Under the pieces are notes generated by a model that searched no databases, had not been told where the DNA came from, and saw nothing but the letters and a program-made list of their open reading frames with translations. The position numbers were made by a program, and so were the translations under genes. A stretch of 64,000 bases of DNA, from positions 248,001 through 312,000 of the forward strand of contig NZ_JABMCC010000100.1 of NCBI RefSeq assembly GCF_013359905.1, given 5' to 3'. The DNA is from Paenibacillus taichungensis. Lineage in GTDB: Bacteria; Bacillota; Bacilli; Paenibacillales; Paenibacillaceae. Of this stretch, positions 1-7,450 are shown in pieces (the stretch's first letter is position 1; each line of letters starts with the position of its first letter).

Positions 1-281
1 AGCATTCAACACGTGAAAGCGAAGGACAGAATATTGAGGAGTTTCGCAAGATCCAGGATGGATTTGTGCAAAAAGAAATTCACATCACCGATACCGCATC
101 GGGCCAAAAACCAAGAATCTATCAGGAACGCGTCAAGCTGTACACCCGTGAACAACTACGTGATCTGCTTCACGAGGCAGGACTTATGGTGGATCAGGTA
201 CACGGTGGTTATGATGAAGAGAAGTACGATGAGCAGACATCGCCGCGGATGATTTTTGTCGGTCATCGGCCGGAGCAGTAG
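1..281 (+). CDS. C-terminal part of a class I SAM-dependent methyltransferase (5' end outside window)
   Basis: The frame is open from the first base (reading HSTRESEGQNIEEF from position 3) to the TAG at 279-281, so the gene starts upstream of the window. The last ~90 residues include YTREQLRDLLHEAGL followed by a short strand and a terminal MIFVGHRP. This is the usual C-terminal helix-strand finish of small Methyltransf_25/11-type SAM methyltransferases, where the AGF/AGL element precedes the final beta strands. The SAM-binding motifs lie outside the window, so substrate and exact family cannot be given. The next gene starts 19 bases downstream in the same direction and is probably co-transcribed. 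Confidence 0.6.
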   Translation, partial: HSTRESEGQNIEEFRKIQDGFVQKEIHITDTASGQKPRIYQERVKLYTREQLRDLLHEAGLMVDQVHGGYDEEKYDEQTSPRMIFVGHRPEQ

Positions 282-300
282 AGTTGGAGGAGAATATTTA

Positions 301-1290
301 ATGAAGCGAACGGAATCCATTTCCATGCCAGTAGGCATGCATCGTGTCAAGATTACTATGGCTTTTCCTCTACGTTGGGTGAACAGCTATGTGCTCTATG
401 AACCGGATGGAACAATAACGATAGTTGACCCGGGACCACGCAGTACTGAGACGGAACAGGAGTGGCACGAAGCACTCGCAGATTTCAATTTAACTTTTCA
501 GGATATTAGTCAGATTGTACTGACCCACCATCACCCCGATCATCTGGGGTTGTCTGGCTGGATACAGCAGCAAACGGATGTGCCTGTTCGAATGTCCACA
601 CGATCCCGCCAGGAAGCGGATTACATGTGGGGAACGGAGGCAACCATCCATACAGTGTTGCCTGAATATTATGGTCGCCATGGAATGCCGGAAGACAAGA
701 CGCAGCAGATACGTGAACATATGGAGGGATTTATCTCACAGATTACGCCACTTCCGGTAGTGACACCGATTGAAGATGGAGATTGGCTGGTTATGGGCGG
801 GAAAAAGTGGCTTGCTGTAGAAACAGGTGGACACGCGCCAGGACATCTATCCTTCTATGCGCCGGATTCCAGGGAGATCTTGTGTGGAGATGCCGTATTG
901 CCGCAGATCTCACCGAATATTAGCCTGCAGCCGGGAAGTGACGATCAGCCTTTATTGTCTTATATGGAAGGACTGCATCGACTGGGGGCATTGGATGTAG
1001 GAGTGGCATATCCAGGGCATCGGAATCCGTTTGGCCATTTTGCCGATCGAACGGTTCATCTGCTCACTCATCATGAAGAGCGCCTTCAGAAAATGATGGA
1101 GCGAATCCGGGAAGCACCGACGAATGCGTATGAAATCTGTATGTTTATGTTTGGTGACCGATTGGGAACACATCAGCTTCGTTTTGCGATGAGCGAAACT
1201 TTGGCGCATCTGCAAGAATTGATCCGGCGAGAGCATATTATACAGGAGCAGCAGCCCGACGGAGTATTCTTTTTTATTGAAAATACTTAG
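301..1290 (+). CDS. MBL-fold metallo-hydrolase
   Basis: Encodes a 329-residue metallo-beta-lactamase-fold protein. The dinuclear metal site is complete: H76-x-H78-x-D80-H81 (HHHPDH), H178 in GGHAPGH, D197 in CGDAVLP and H240 in YPGHRNP. The spacing resembles glyoxalase II-like and other MBL hydrolases with a C-terminal helical extension of about 90 residues. The ATG at 301 was chosen because GGAGGAG lies 7 bases upstream; the frame is open further upstream without a ribosome binding site. It is predicted to be a cytoplasmic hydrolase of thioester, lactone or phosphoester bonds; the sequence does not reveal the substrate. A rho-independent terminator follows at once. Confidence 0.88.
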   Translation: MKRTESISMPVGMHRVKITMAFPLRWVNSYVLYEPDGTITIVDPGPRSTETEQEWHEALADFNLTFQDISQIVLTHHHPDHLGLSGWIQQQTDVPVRMSTRSRQEADYMWGTEATIHTVLPEYYGRHGMPEDKTQQIREHMEGFISQITPLPVVTPIEDGDWLVMGGKKWLAVETGGHAPGHLSFYAPDSREILCGDAVLPQISPNISLQPGSDDQPLLSYMEGLHRLGALDVGVAYPGHRNPFGHFADRTVHLLTHHEERLQKMMERIREAPTNAYEICMFMFGDRLGTHQLRFAMSETLAHLQELIRREHIIQEQQPDGVFFFIENT

Positions 1291-1296
1291 GATTAC

Positions 1297-1338
1297 AAGA
1301 CTTTGACCAGGAGAACTGCCTGTTCAGAGTCTTTTTTT
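1297..1338 (+). terminator. Rho-independent terminator after MBL-fold gene
   Basis: AAGACTTTGA at 1297-1306 pairs with TCAGAGTCTT at 1324-1333 (one G-U), and a run of T follows. It closes the methyltransferase/MBL transcription unit. Confidence 0.75.
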
Positions 1339-1458
1339 GCGTGTAACGACTCAAATAAATGAAAGCTTTAATCTCTCTTAACCGTTCATTCATCTTCTTT
1401 TAAGGCAGCACTTCTATGATAAATGTATGAACTTCGCCAGAGAAAGCAGGGAAGAGCG

Positions 1459-1854
1459 ATGACTAGGAAAAAACGAAATCAATGGAGAAAATGGCAAGCC
1501 TCAGCGGCAGCAACGTTGACCGTGGCTGCACTCTTTCAATATGTAAGAACTTCTGATGCCTTTGATGTCGCTTATGCGGCGGCTAATGGTACCGATATAA
1601 GCAGTACAGCTTCTACCCAGATAGATGCTCAGGATGATGTCATGGACGAATGGACGAACAACACAGATAACAATCCCGATGCATCGTCCAATGAGGGCTA
1701 TAGCCTGAATGAGGAAACGACTGATGGAAGCACTGCCATCGGTTCGAATCAAGGCAGGTCGTCGGGTGGCTGGATAACAGATCAGAACAGCAATCAGGAT
1801 ACAGACTCCGGATATAGCCGTAGCAATTATCAGTCACGCACGGGTGCATCATGA
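1459..1854 (+). CDS. Short secreted protein ending in TGAS, first gene of an ApbE module
   Basis: 131 residues from the ATG at 1459, which has AGGGAAGAG upstream; an in-frame ATG at 1423 is possible but lacks a site. A basic N-terminus (MTRKKRNQWRKW) and a hydrophobic stretch (AAATLTVAALF) form a signal peptide or anchor. The rest is low-complexity, rich in N, S, D, T and G, with no recognisable fold. The final residues are SRTGAS. FMN-binding domains flavinylated by ApbE carry an S/T-G-A-T/S motif, and in this genomic position related clusters commonly encode an FMN-binding protein. This one lacks the FMN-binding beta domain, so it is either a minimal acceptor or a truncated relic. Its stop overlaps the ApbE start (ATGA). 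Confidence 0.6.
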   Translation: MTRKKRNQWRKWQASAAATLTVAALFQYVRTSDAFDVAYAAANGTDISSTASTQIDAQDDVMDEWTNNTDNNPDASSNEGYSLNEETTDGSTAIGSNQGRSSGGWITDQNSNQDTDSGYSRSNYQSRTGAS

Positions 1855-2897
1855 GCCGCACGGAGCAAGTCTCCCGTCTTCTTAAGTTCCGCTTCCGGGC
1901 GATGAACACGGACGTGGAAGTTCAGTTAGCCGCAGGACGGGAAGAGGCTGAGCATGCGGCAGCCTTGGTGAAGAATTGGTTCGAAGCGCAGGAACAGCGT
2001 TTCAGCCGATTTGTGGCAGACAGTGAATTGAATCGTCTGAATTGTTGCACAGGATGGATGCCAATCTCCGCAGCAATGGATGAAGTGTTAAGTTTGGCAT
2101 ACGGTTATATTGGACAGACGGAAGGGATTTTTCAGCCAGGTATCTCTCAGGCTCTGCGGGCTTCGGGTTACGATGTCAGTTTTGAGCAGCTGCTGCAACA
2201 AAGAGAGCTTCAGCAATCTGGAACCGAACGCAGATTGGACATCCGACCATCGGATACAACAGATATGCTGAGAGACGAATATGACTATAGCCGCCCACGT
2301 TGGATTCAAAGGGAAGGCAGCCGAATGGTTCATAAGGACCCTGGGACTGAGCTGGACCTTGGGGGCATTGTTAAGGGTTGGGCCGTTGAGCGTATCGCCG
2401 ATTGGCTGCAACGTACACTTCATATTTCGGCCGGATTAATTAATGCAGGTGGAGACATTCAGGCATGGGGGACAACACTTCATCCGATGTGGTCCGTGCA
2501 AGTCACCGATCCTTATCAGGAGGAGCGAAATCTGATAGGGAATATTCAATTGAGGAAAGGTGCAATTGCCACTTCAGGAGTGGGACGGAGACAGTGGCAG
2601 AATACGGACGGAAGCCTTTCACATCACTTAATTGATCCCCGGACGATGGAGCCAGCAGATACGGATGTGCTGCAGTGTACAGTTCTGGGCCAGCATGCCT
2701 CGCAATGTGAGATTATTGCCAAGACCGTCTGTATTTTGGGAAGTGCCGATGCAGTAGGTTGGTTAAACCGTCATTACGATCGTCATGACGTCCTGTGGAT
2801 GACCAGAGATGGGAGCACTTATTTTAGAGGAAATACCGATATGCTCGCTGAACGCTGGCCTGGTTTCGATCCGGATCACCGCTTCAGTCTTATATAA
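1851..2897 (+). CDS. apbE: FAD:protein FMN transferase (ApbE family)
   Basis: 348 residues. ApbE enzymes transfer FMN from FAD to a Ser/Thr of an extracytoplasmic acceptor. Visible family features are FRAMNTDVEVQL near the N-terminus, LDLGGIVKGWAVERI at ~168-182, NAGGDIQAWG, and the HHLIDPRT box at ~258-265 (usually HHIIDPxTG). No signal peptide or lipobox is apparent, which is common for Firmicute ApbE-like proteins. It overlaps the upstream secreted-protein gene by four bases and is followed 33 bases later by a ferric-reductase-like membrane protein, giving a three-gene extracytoplasmic electron-transfer module. The acceptor is inferred, not shown. Confidence 0.9.
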   Translation: MSRTEQVSRLLKFRFRAMNTDVEVQLAAGREEAEHAAALVKNWFEAQEQRFSRFVADSELNRLNCCTGWMPISAAMDEVLSLAYGYIGQTEGIFQPGISQALRASGYDVSFEQLLQQRELQQSGTERRLDIRPSDTTDMLRDEYDYSRPRWIQREGSRMVHKDPGTELDLGGIVKGWAVERIADWLQRTLHISAGLINAGGDIQAWGTTLHPMWSVQVTDPYQEERNLIGNIQLRKGAIATSGVGRRQWQNTDGSLSHHLIDPRTMEPADTDVLQCTVLGQHASQCEIIAKTVCILGSADAVGWLNRHYDRHDVLWMTRDGSTYFRGNTDMLAERWPGFDPDHRFSLI

Positions 2898-2930
2898 ACG
2901 ACAAGTCTATCAGATGTGGGGGAGCCGGTT

Positions 2931-3584
2931 ATGGCGCAATGGATTGTAGATTACCTGCCGACGTGGAATATCATTCGAATTAGTGGGATCGCCGCTTACT
3001 TGCTGCTCTTTGCCGGTGTGTTTCTGGGGATTGCCCAAGGGATGCCCATGGCTAAAGGCAAACCTAAAGCGGCCATGTTTAAATGGCATACCCGAACGAC
3101 CTGGCTCGCCTTTGGACTTGGACTTGTGCATACGTTAACCCTATATATTGATCACTATAGTCCATTCACCTGGAGTGAACTGCTCATTCCGTTTACGGCT
3201 TCAGTACATCCGATCGGCAGCGGACTGGGCACATTATCCTTTTATGGTTTGGTGATCGTACTGCTATCCAGTGATTTGCGTAACAAGCTTGGCCGCAAAT
3301 GGTGGTTTATGTTCCATATGTTGTCTTATCCCGTATTCATCGGTTTACTGTTCCATGGCATGGTTACCGGTTCTGATTCAGGCAATGTGATTTTTCGTCT
3401 GATGTATGTGTTTACTGGCTTGAGCATTCTTGGTATTACGGTACTTCGTGGCATGCTGAGAGAACGCAAAGGCCCGGAAATTACAATTGGACCCAGTCGT
3501 GTACAGCCTAAGCCAGCAGCGGAACAGAAATGGGCTGAGGTGTATCGTTTGGCGGGAGCCGGAAGACAGGAGCATCTGAAATAA
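2931..3584 (+). CDS. Ferric-reductase-like transmembrane heme protein
   Basis: 217 residues with about six hydrophobic segments and His residues placed as in the ferric reductase-like/YedZ (MsrQ) b-type cytochrome family: WHTRTTWLAFGLGLVH in one helix pair, and FHMLSYPVFIGLLFHG in another. These would ligate heme and carry electrons across the membrane. The ATG at 2931 was chosen because GGGGGAG lies seven bases upstream; a GTG at 2916 is in frame but inside that site. It is the last gene of the ApbE module and is closed by a strong terminator. Its likely partner is the flavinylated product of the first gene, by analogy with ApbE-linked redox clusters. Confidence 0.8.
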   Translation: MAQWIVDYLPTWNIIRISGIAAYLLLFAGVFLGIAQGMPMAKGKPKAAMFKWHTRTTWLAFGLGLVHTLTLYIDHYSPFTWSELLIPFTASVHPIGSGLGTLSFYGLVIVLLSSDLRNKLGRKWWFMFHMLSYPVFIGLLFHGMVTGSDSGNVIFRLMYVFTGLSILGITVLRGMLRERKGPEITIGPSRVQPKPAAEQKWAEVYRLAGAGRQEHLK

Positions 3585-3617
3585 CGTACTACAAAAATAA
3601 GTGAATCAACACAAAAG

Positions 3618-3643
3618 AAGCGGCCTTCTTGGCCGCCTTTTTG
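3618..3643. terminator. Bidirectional terminator between convergent genes
   Basis: GCGGCC-TTCTT-GGCCGC with a T run on the plus strand and, read on the minus strand, CTTCTTTTGT after the stem. It can serve both the ferric-reductase-like gene and the convergent pgpA gene. Confidence 0.8.
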
Positions 3644-3715
3644 TCATGATCAGAAGAAGTCTGATTGTTGAATTTACTTGGTTCGTTCATTTCCAACTCC
3701 TATTACACATGCAAA

Positions 3716-4282
3716 TTATACGATATCATCGCTGACAGGTTTTTCTCCCAAAGCTTCTTCAAGCTCCGATTGTTTGCGATGCGCAATCCGGCTGCTGGCT
3801 GCTGAAGCGATAGCCCCCACAATATCATCCAGAAACGTATGCACAGGCCCAAGGCTCTTGTCGTTCAAACGTTCAAGCACACCGGGTTTGAGCTTGTCTA
3901 CATAACCGTAGTTCGTAAATCCGATACTGCCGTATACGTTGACGATAGAGAATGCGAGAATCTCATCCACGCCATATAATCCTTCATCATTTTCTATCAT
4001 CTCCTGCAAAGGAGAAATGAGTTTGCCTTGCTCTGCCAGCAAGTCCAGTTGAATGCCTGTCAGGACTGCGTTCTGCACCTCACGTTTGCGTAATACTTTC
4101 TCCACATTGTCGATACATTCTTCCATCGTAAGACCTGGGTAATACTTTTTCTGTAGCATCATGACCAGTTCTGCGATCTCAGGGATCGTAACGCCCCGCT
4201 TTTGCAGCCATTCCCTCGTTGCCTCAGCCACTTTGCGGCTATTCAGGCTGTAAGGGATTTTTTCTTGCTCCGGATGTTCCAT
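3716..4282 (-). CDS. pgpA: Phosphatidylglycerophosphatase A-type protein (YutG/PgpA family)
   Basis: 188 residues, resembling Bacillus YutG of the PgpA family, which dephosphorylates phosphatidylglycerophosphate to phosphatidylglycerol. Recognisable elements are RGVTIPEIAELV near the N-terminus, DEILAFSIVNVYGSIGFTNYG in the middle (split here as ILAFSIVNVYGS and IGFTNYG), and the acidic FLDDIVGAIASA segment typical of the catalytic region. The start at 4282 has AGAGGAGG eight bases upstream on the minus strand; a longer start at 4309 is in frame but unsupported. No hydrophobic anchor is visible, as expected for the soluble Firmicute form. It stands alone between two plus-strand blocks. Confidence 0.82.
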   Translation of the reverse strand: MEHPEQEKIPYSLNSRKVAEATREWLQKRGVTIPEIAELVMMLQKKYYPGLTMEECIDNVEKVLRKREVQNAVLTGIQLDLLAEQGKLISPLQEMIENDEGLYGVDEILAFSIVNVYGSIGFTNYGYVDKLKPGVLERLNDKSLGPVHTFLDDIVGAIASAASSRIAHRKQSELEEALGEKPVSDDIV

Positions 4283-4496
4283 GGGCGATTCCTCCTCTGA
4301 AGTTAGCAATGTCCCTATACTTATATCCTAATACGTTATTAACCGTTTTGGGTTTCTTTGCTAACCTTCGACGGGGATGGAAGGCCAGTTTTCAGCTTTA
4401 TGCATGGTGAGCTTGTTTAAAAAGTAGTTATTTTTTGGGCAAAGGCTCGTATACATGGTAGTACAAACTGTAAAAATGATGAGGGGGAACGTGATC

Positions 4497-5552
4497 ATGA
4501 GTAAGATCCGTTATTTGCGTACAGCTTCTGCAGCTGCGCTGTTGAGTATTCCTGTGGTGTTATCTGGATGTGGCATGTTTGGGGCACAGTCCTCCGAGGC
4601 TATTGATCCACCGCCGCCGATTCAGGAAGCGGCCATGATTCAGGCGGCTGAAGGCAATGGATCACTTGCCAAGCTGCCACTTACAACCGTATATCTGCAG
4701 GATCAACAAGGTTTGCTAGCTCCGGTATCCATGACACTCCCGTCAGGCACGGACGTCAGCAGCCCCAAAACAGCCTTGGATACACTTGTGACGGGTGGTC
4801 CATATGCAGGGATGTTGCCTGAAGGATTTCAGGGCGTTCTCCCGCAGGGTACCGTTGTTCAGAACGTAACGATTCATCCGGATGATAAACTGGCAGTCGT
4901 GGAGTTCTCCGGCAATTTTGCCAAGTATGATGCCAAGAACGAGCGCAAAATGCTGGAGGCAGTTACCTGGACACTCACGGGTACACCGGATGTGCAGAAC
5001 GTACAGATCTGGGTAGACGGCAAAAAGTTAACGCAAATGCCAGTAAACAGCACGCCATTGCCGGAACCGTTGAATCGGGCGGTGGGTATCAATCTCGATT
5101 TGGGTGATACATTCACGACTAACAGCAGCCCGGTAACGGTTTATTTCTCAGCCGCTTCGCCAGCAGGCATTCAATATTATGTCCCGGTTACGCGTCTTGT
5201 GACACCAGGTGGAGACCGGGTGCAGGCGGCGCTGAATGAACTGATCAAGGGACCAGCCAAAGGCGGGGAGCTGGAAGAGGTTATGACAGGCGGAACGCAG
5301 CTGCAATCGGTCAAAACGTCTGAGGATGGAACGGTAACGGTTGCACTCAAAGACGATATGTTCACTGAGGGAGATGTCGTGCCAAGTGAACTGCTGCAAT
5401 CCGTCGTATTGACTACGGCCGAAAACACAGCTGGCAAGGAAGCTAAAGTCCAGATCGAATGGAATGGACAAAAGACAGTCATGAGTGATGATAATCGGGA
5501 TTACAGTGCCCCAGTATCGAAGCCTGAATATATCAATGAAATTCCAATTTAA
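4497..5552 (+). CDS. gerM: Germination/sporulation lipoprotein GerM (two GerMN domains)
   Basis: 351 residues, close to Bacillus GerM. The N-terminus is a lipoprotein signal with lipobox VLSGC (Cys25), followed by a Pro-rich linker and two GerMN domains, ~60-200 and ~205-345. Each domain has the pattern of a Y/F-rich strand followed by a helix of the type ALDTLVTGG / ALNELIKGP. GerM contributes to engulfment and cortex formation in the sporangium. The ATG at 4497 has GAGGGGG nine bases upstream. The order gerM-rph-rdgB matches Bacillus, which supports the assignment. No clear promoter was recognised upstream. Confidence 0.9.
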   Translation: MSKIRYLRTASAAALLSIPVVLSGCGMFGAQSSEAIDPPPPIQEAAMIQAAEGNGSLAKLPLTTVYLQDQQGLLAPVSMTLPSGTDVSSPKTALDTLVTGGPYAGMLPEGFQGVLPQGTVVQNVTIHPDDKLAVVEFSGNFAKYDAKNERKMLEAVTWTLTGTPDVQNVQIWVDGKKLTQMPVNSTPLPEPLNRAVGINLDLGDTFTTNSSPVTVYFSAASPAGIQYYVPVTRLVTPGGDRVQAALNELIKGPAKGGELEEVMTGGTQLQSVKTSEDGTVTVALKDDMFTEGDVVPSELLQSVVLTTAENTAGKEAKVQIEWNGQKTVMSDDNRDYSAPVSKPEYINEIPI

Positions 5553-5578
5553 GTCACAATAAGCGGTCTGATGTACGG

Positions 5579-5680
5579 TTGACAGAACTCTTTGGTGGAC
5601 AGGATGCTTTTAAGTGAACTCTTTGGTAAAATAGAAGGGATTAGTAAAAGTGTGAACAAGCTCGACATTACAGGATGCTT
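5579..5680 (+). repeat. Paired direct repeats in the gerM-rph intergenic region
   Basis: GAACTCTTTGGT occurs at 5585-5596 and 5616-5627, and ACAGGATGCTT at 5599-5609 and 5670-5680; each second copy is slightly altered around it. A TTGACA hexamer (5579-5584) precedes the first copy but no good -10 is correctly spaced. The repeats look like a partial internal duplication of the rph leader. Confidence 0.55.
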
Positions 5681-5698
5681 AAGTCGTAGGAGGCAGAA

Positions 5699-6457
5699 AT
5701 GATGAGATCTAACGGACGAACCAGCGACCAGCTGCGCCCGATGAATTTAACAATTAACACGAATAAATACGCCGAAGGTTCTGTACTGATTGAAGTGGGA
5801 GATACCAAGGTTATTTGTACAGCTACGGTGGAGGAACGTGTTCCTCCCTTTATGAAAGGGCAGGGTAAAGGCTGGGTAACGGCTGAATACTCCATGCTGC
5901 CACGTGCAACACATACCCGTAATCAGCGTGAAGCGAACCGCGGCAAATTGACTGGACGCACCATGGAAATTCAGCGTCTGATTGGCCGGGCACTGCGCTC
6001 GGTCGTTAACTTGCAGGCTCTTGGTGAACGTACGATTACACTGGACTGTGATGTAATCCAAGCTGACGGCGGTACACGCACAACGTCCATTACTGGTTCG
6101 TTTGTAGCTCTGGCGCTCGCAGTGAACAAAATTGCCCAACAGCATAAATTGCAAGTATTCCCGATTACGGATTTCATTGCAGCGGTTAGTGTGGGTGTAG
6201 TTGGAGAACAACCTGTGCTGGATCTGAACTATGATGAAGATTCCAAAGCCAAGGTAGATATGAACCTCGTGATGACAGGCGGCGGGAAATATGTGGAGCT
6301 TCAGGGAACAGGTGAAGAAGCACCATTTGATCGTCGTGAACTGAACGCGATGCTGGAGCTGGGTGAGCAGGGTATTCTGGAGATGATTGAGCGTCAGAAA
6401 GAAGTTCTCGGTCCCATTGCACTCAAGATTGGTGCTCGTGGATTAGGAGAAGCCTAA
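5699..6457 (+). CDS. rph: Ribonuclease PH
   Basis: 252 residues, the normal length for RNase PH, a phosphorolytic 3'-to-5' exoribonuclease that trims tRNA 3' ends. Diagnostic segments are [64 protein letters not shown] (the conserved phosphate/Asp region) and EVQGTGEE-type [12 protein letters not shown]. The ATG at 5699 has TAGGAGG six bases upstream; the adjacent ATG at 5702 is an alternative. Only one base separates its stop from rdgB, so the two are translated from one message. Confidence 0.96.
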   Translation: MMRSNGRTSDQLRPMNLTINTNKYAEGSVLIEVGDTKVICTATVEERVPPFMKGQGKGWVTAEYSMLPRATHTRNQREANRGKLTGRTMEIQRLIGRALRSVVNLQALGERTITLDCDVIQADGGTRTTSITGSFVALALAVNKIAQQHKLQVFPITDFIAAVSVGVVGEQPVLDLNYDEDSKAKVDMNLVMTGGGKYVELQGTGEEAPFDRRELNAMLELGEQGILEMIERQKEVLGPIALKIGARGLGEA

Positions 6458-6458
6458 C

Positions 6459-7082
6459 ATGAGTCTGGATAGCCCAATTATCATTGTCGCAACCCGTAAT
6501 GCAGGGAAAGTACGTGAATTCGCTCATGCATTCGCTCCGCTGGGCAAAGAGGTCAAAAGTATGTTTGACTATCCAGAGCTGCCGGATGTCGTTGAAGATG
6601 GCGTAACCTTTGCAGAGAATGCCTGGAAGAAAGCCAAAACGGTGGGCGATGCTCTTGGTTTGCCTGTCCTGGCTGACGATTCGGGATTGTGCGTGGATCT
6701 GCTGGATGGTGACCCGGGAGTGTATTCTGCGAGATATGCAGGCGAGGGTGCAACCGATGCGAAGAACAATGCCAAATTGCTTGAGGCGCTGGAATCGCTC
6801 AAATCCGGTGAGGATACGGAGCAACCGCTTTTGAGTCCGGCAAGTTTCGTCTGTGCATTGGTGCTGTATGATCCCGCAACCGGACACAAGTACGAAGCGG
6901 AAGGTACGGCTGAAGGCTGGATCACTGCTCAAGCAGCCGGTGCAGGCGGTTTTGGATATGACCCACTTTTCTATGTGCCTGAATACGAGATGACGATGGC
7001 CGAGCTTACGCTGGAGCAAAAGCAGGCGATCAGTCACCGGGGCCATGCCCTGAGAGCACTCGTATCCAGCCTGAAAGGCTGA
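6459..7082 (+). CDS. rdgB: Non-canonical purine NTP pyrophosphatase (RdgB/HAM1, YsnA)
   Basis: 207 residues. It hydrolyses XTP/dITP/ITP to the monophosphates and so cleans the nucleotide pool. Motifs are ATRNAGKVREF at the N-terminus (substrate loop), LADDSGLCVD with the catalytic Asp, GVYSARYAG, and GFGYDPLF plus SHRGHALRAL at the C-terminus. It follows rph by one base, the same gene pair as Bacillus rph-ysnA. The usual third member (a YsnB-like phosphoesterase) is absent; a complex terminator follows instead. Confidence 0.95.
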   Translation: MSLDSPIIIVATRNAGKVREFAHAFAPLGKEVKSMFDYPELPDVVEDGVTFAENAWKKAKTVGDALGLPVLADDSGLCVDLLDGDPGVYSARYAGEGATDAKNNAKLLEALESLKSGEDTEQPLLSPASFVCALVLYDPATGHKYEAEGTAEGWITAQAAGAGGFGYDPLFYVPEYEMTMAELTLEQKQAISHRGHALRALVSSLKG

Positions 7083-7152
7083 GATTCAAACGAATCGGCT
7101 CATATGATTATGAATGTATAAGGTGAATTATTGCCTTGCTTAAATATCAAAG

Positions 7153-7218
7153 CGTTAGTGGAAGGTAAGAGTCATTCCTGTGGAATGCTTCACCGACCAT
7201 TAACGTTTTTTTATTTTT
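7153..7218 (+). terminator. Long multi-segment terminator of the gerM-rph-rdgB unit
   Basis: CGTTAGTGG at 7153-7161 pairs with CCATTAACG at 7197-7205 (one G-U), enclosing GGT/ACC and a CATTCC-TGT-GGAATG tip. Seven T and a further T-rich stretch follow. Confidence 0.75.
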
Positions 7219-7249
7219 ATGGAGTAGAGCCGATGTTAATAAAGCCAGT

Positions 7250-7281
7250 GCGGGGGACCCAAAATAAATCCCGCTTTTTTT
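7250..7281 (+). terminator. Second tandem terminator upstream of the STM401x-like operon
   Basis: GCGGG at 7250-7254 pairs with CCCGC at 7270-7274, followed by seven T. It lies only 32 bases after the previous terminator, insulating the downstream operon from rdgB read-through. Confidence 0.65.
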
Positions 7282-7293
7282 AGTGAAAACATC

Positions 7294-7307
7294 AGAACGT
7301 ACGTTCT
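7294..7307. promoter_or_regulatory. Perfect 14-bp palindrome resembling a LexA/DinR (SOS) box
   Basis: AGAACGTACGTTCT is a perfect inverted repeat containing GAAC-GTAC-GTTC. The Bacillus-type SOS box is CGAAC-RNRY-GTTCG; the core and the RNRY spacer match, while the two outermost bases are A and T rather than C and G. It sits seven bases upstream of a TATATA element (7314-7319), about 145 bases before the first start codon of the STM401x-like operon, which suits an operator overlapping the promoter. LexA binding is an inference. Confidence 0.45.
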
Positions 7308-7450
7308 TATGCCTATATAAAAAATGCGGAAATTTCACGTTTGAGCAGCGCATTAGGACCCGGGTTGGAAGAAGTTGCAAGTCTTATGCCGTATGGGTTA
7401 ACATTCAAGTTAACGAATCATCAATGAACTCAAACGGAGGGGATTTGCTT

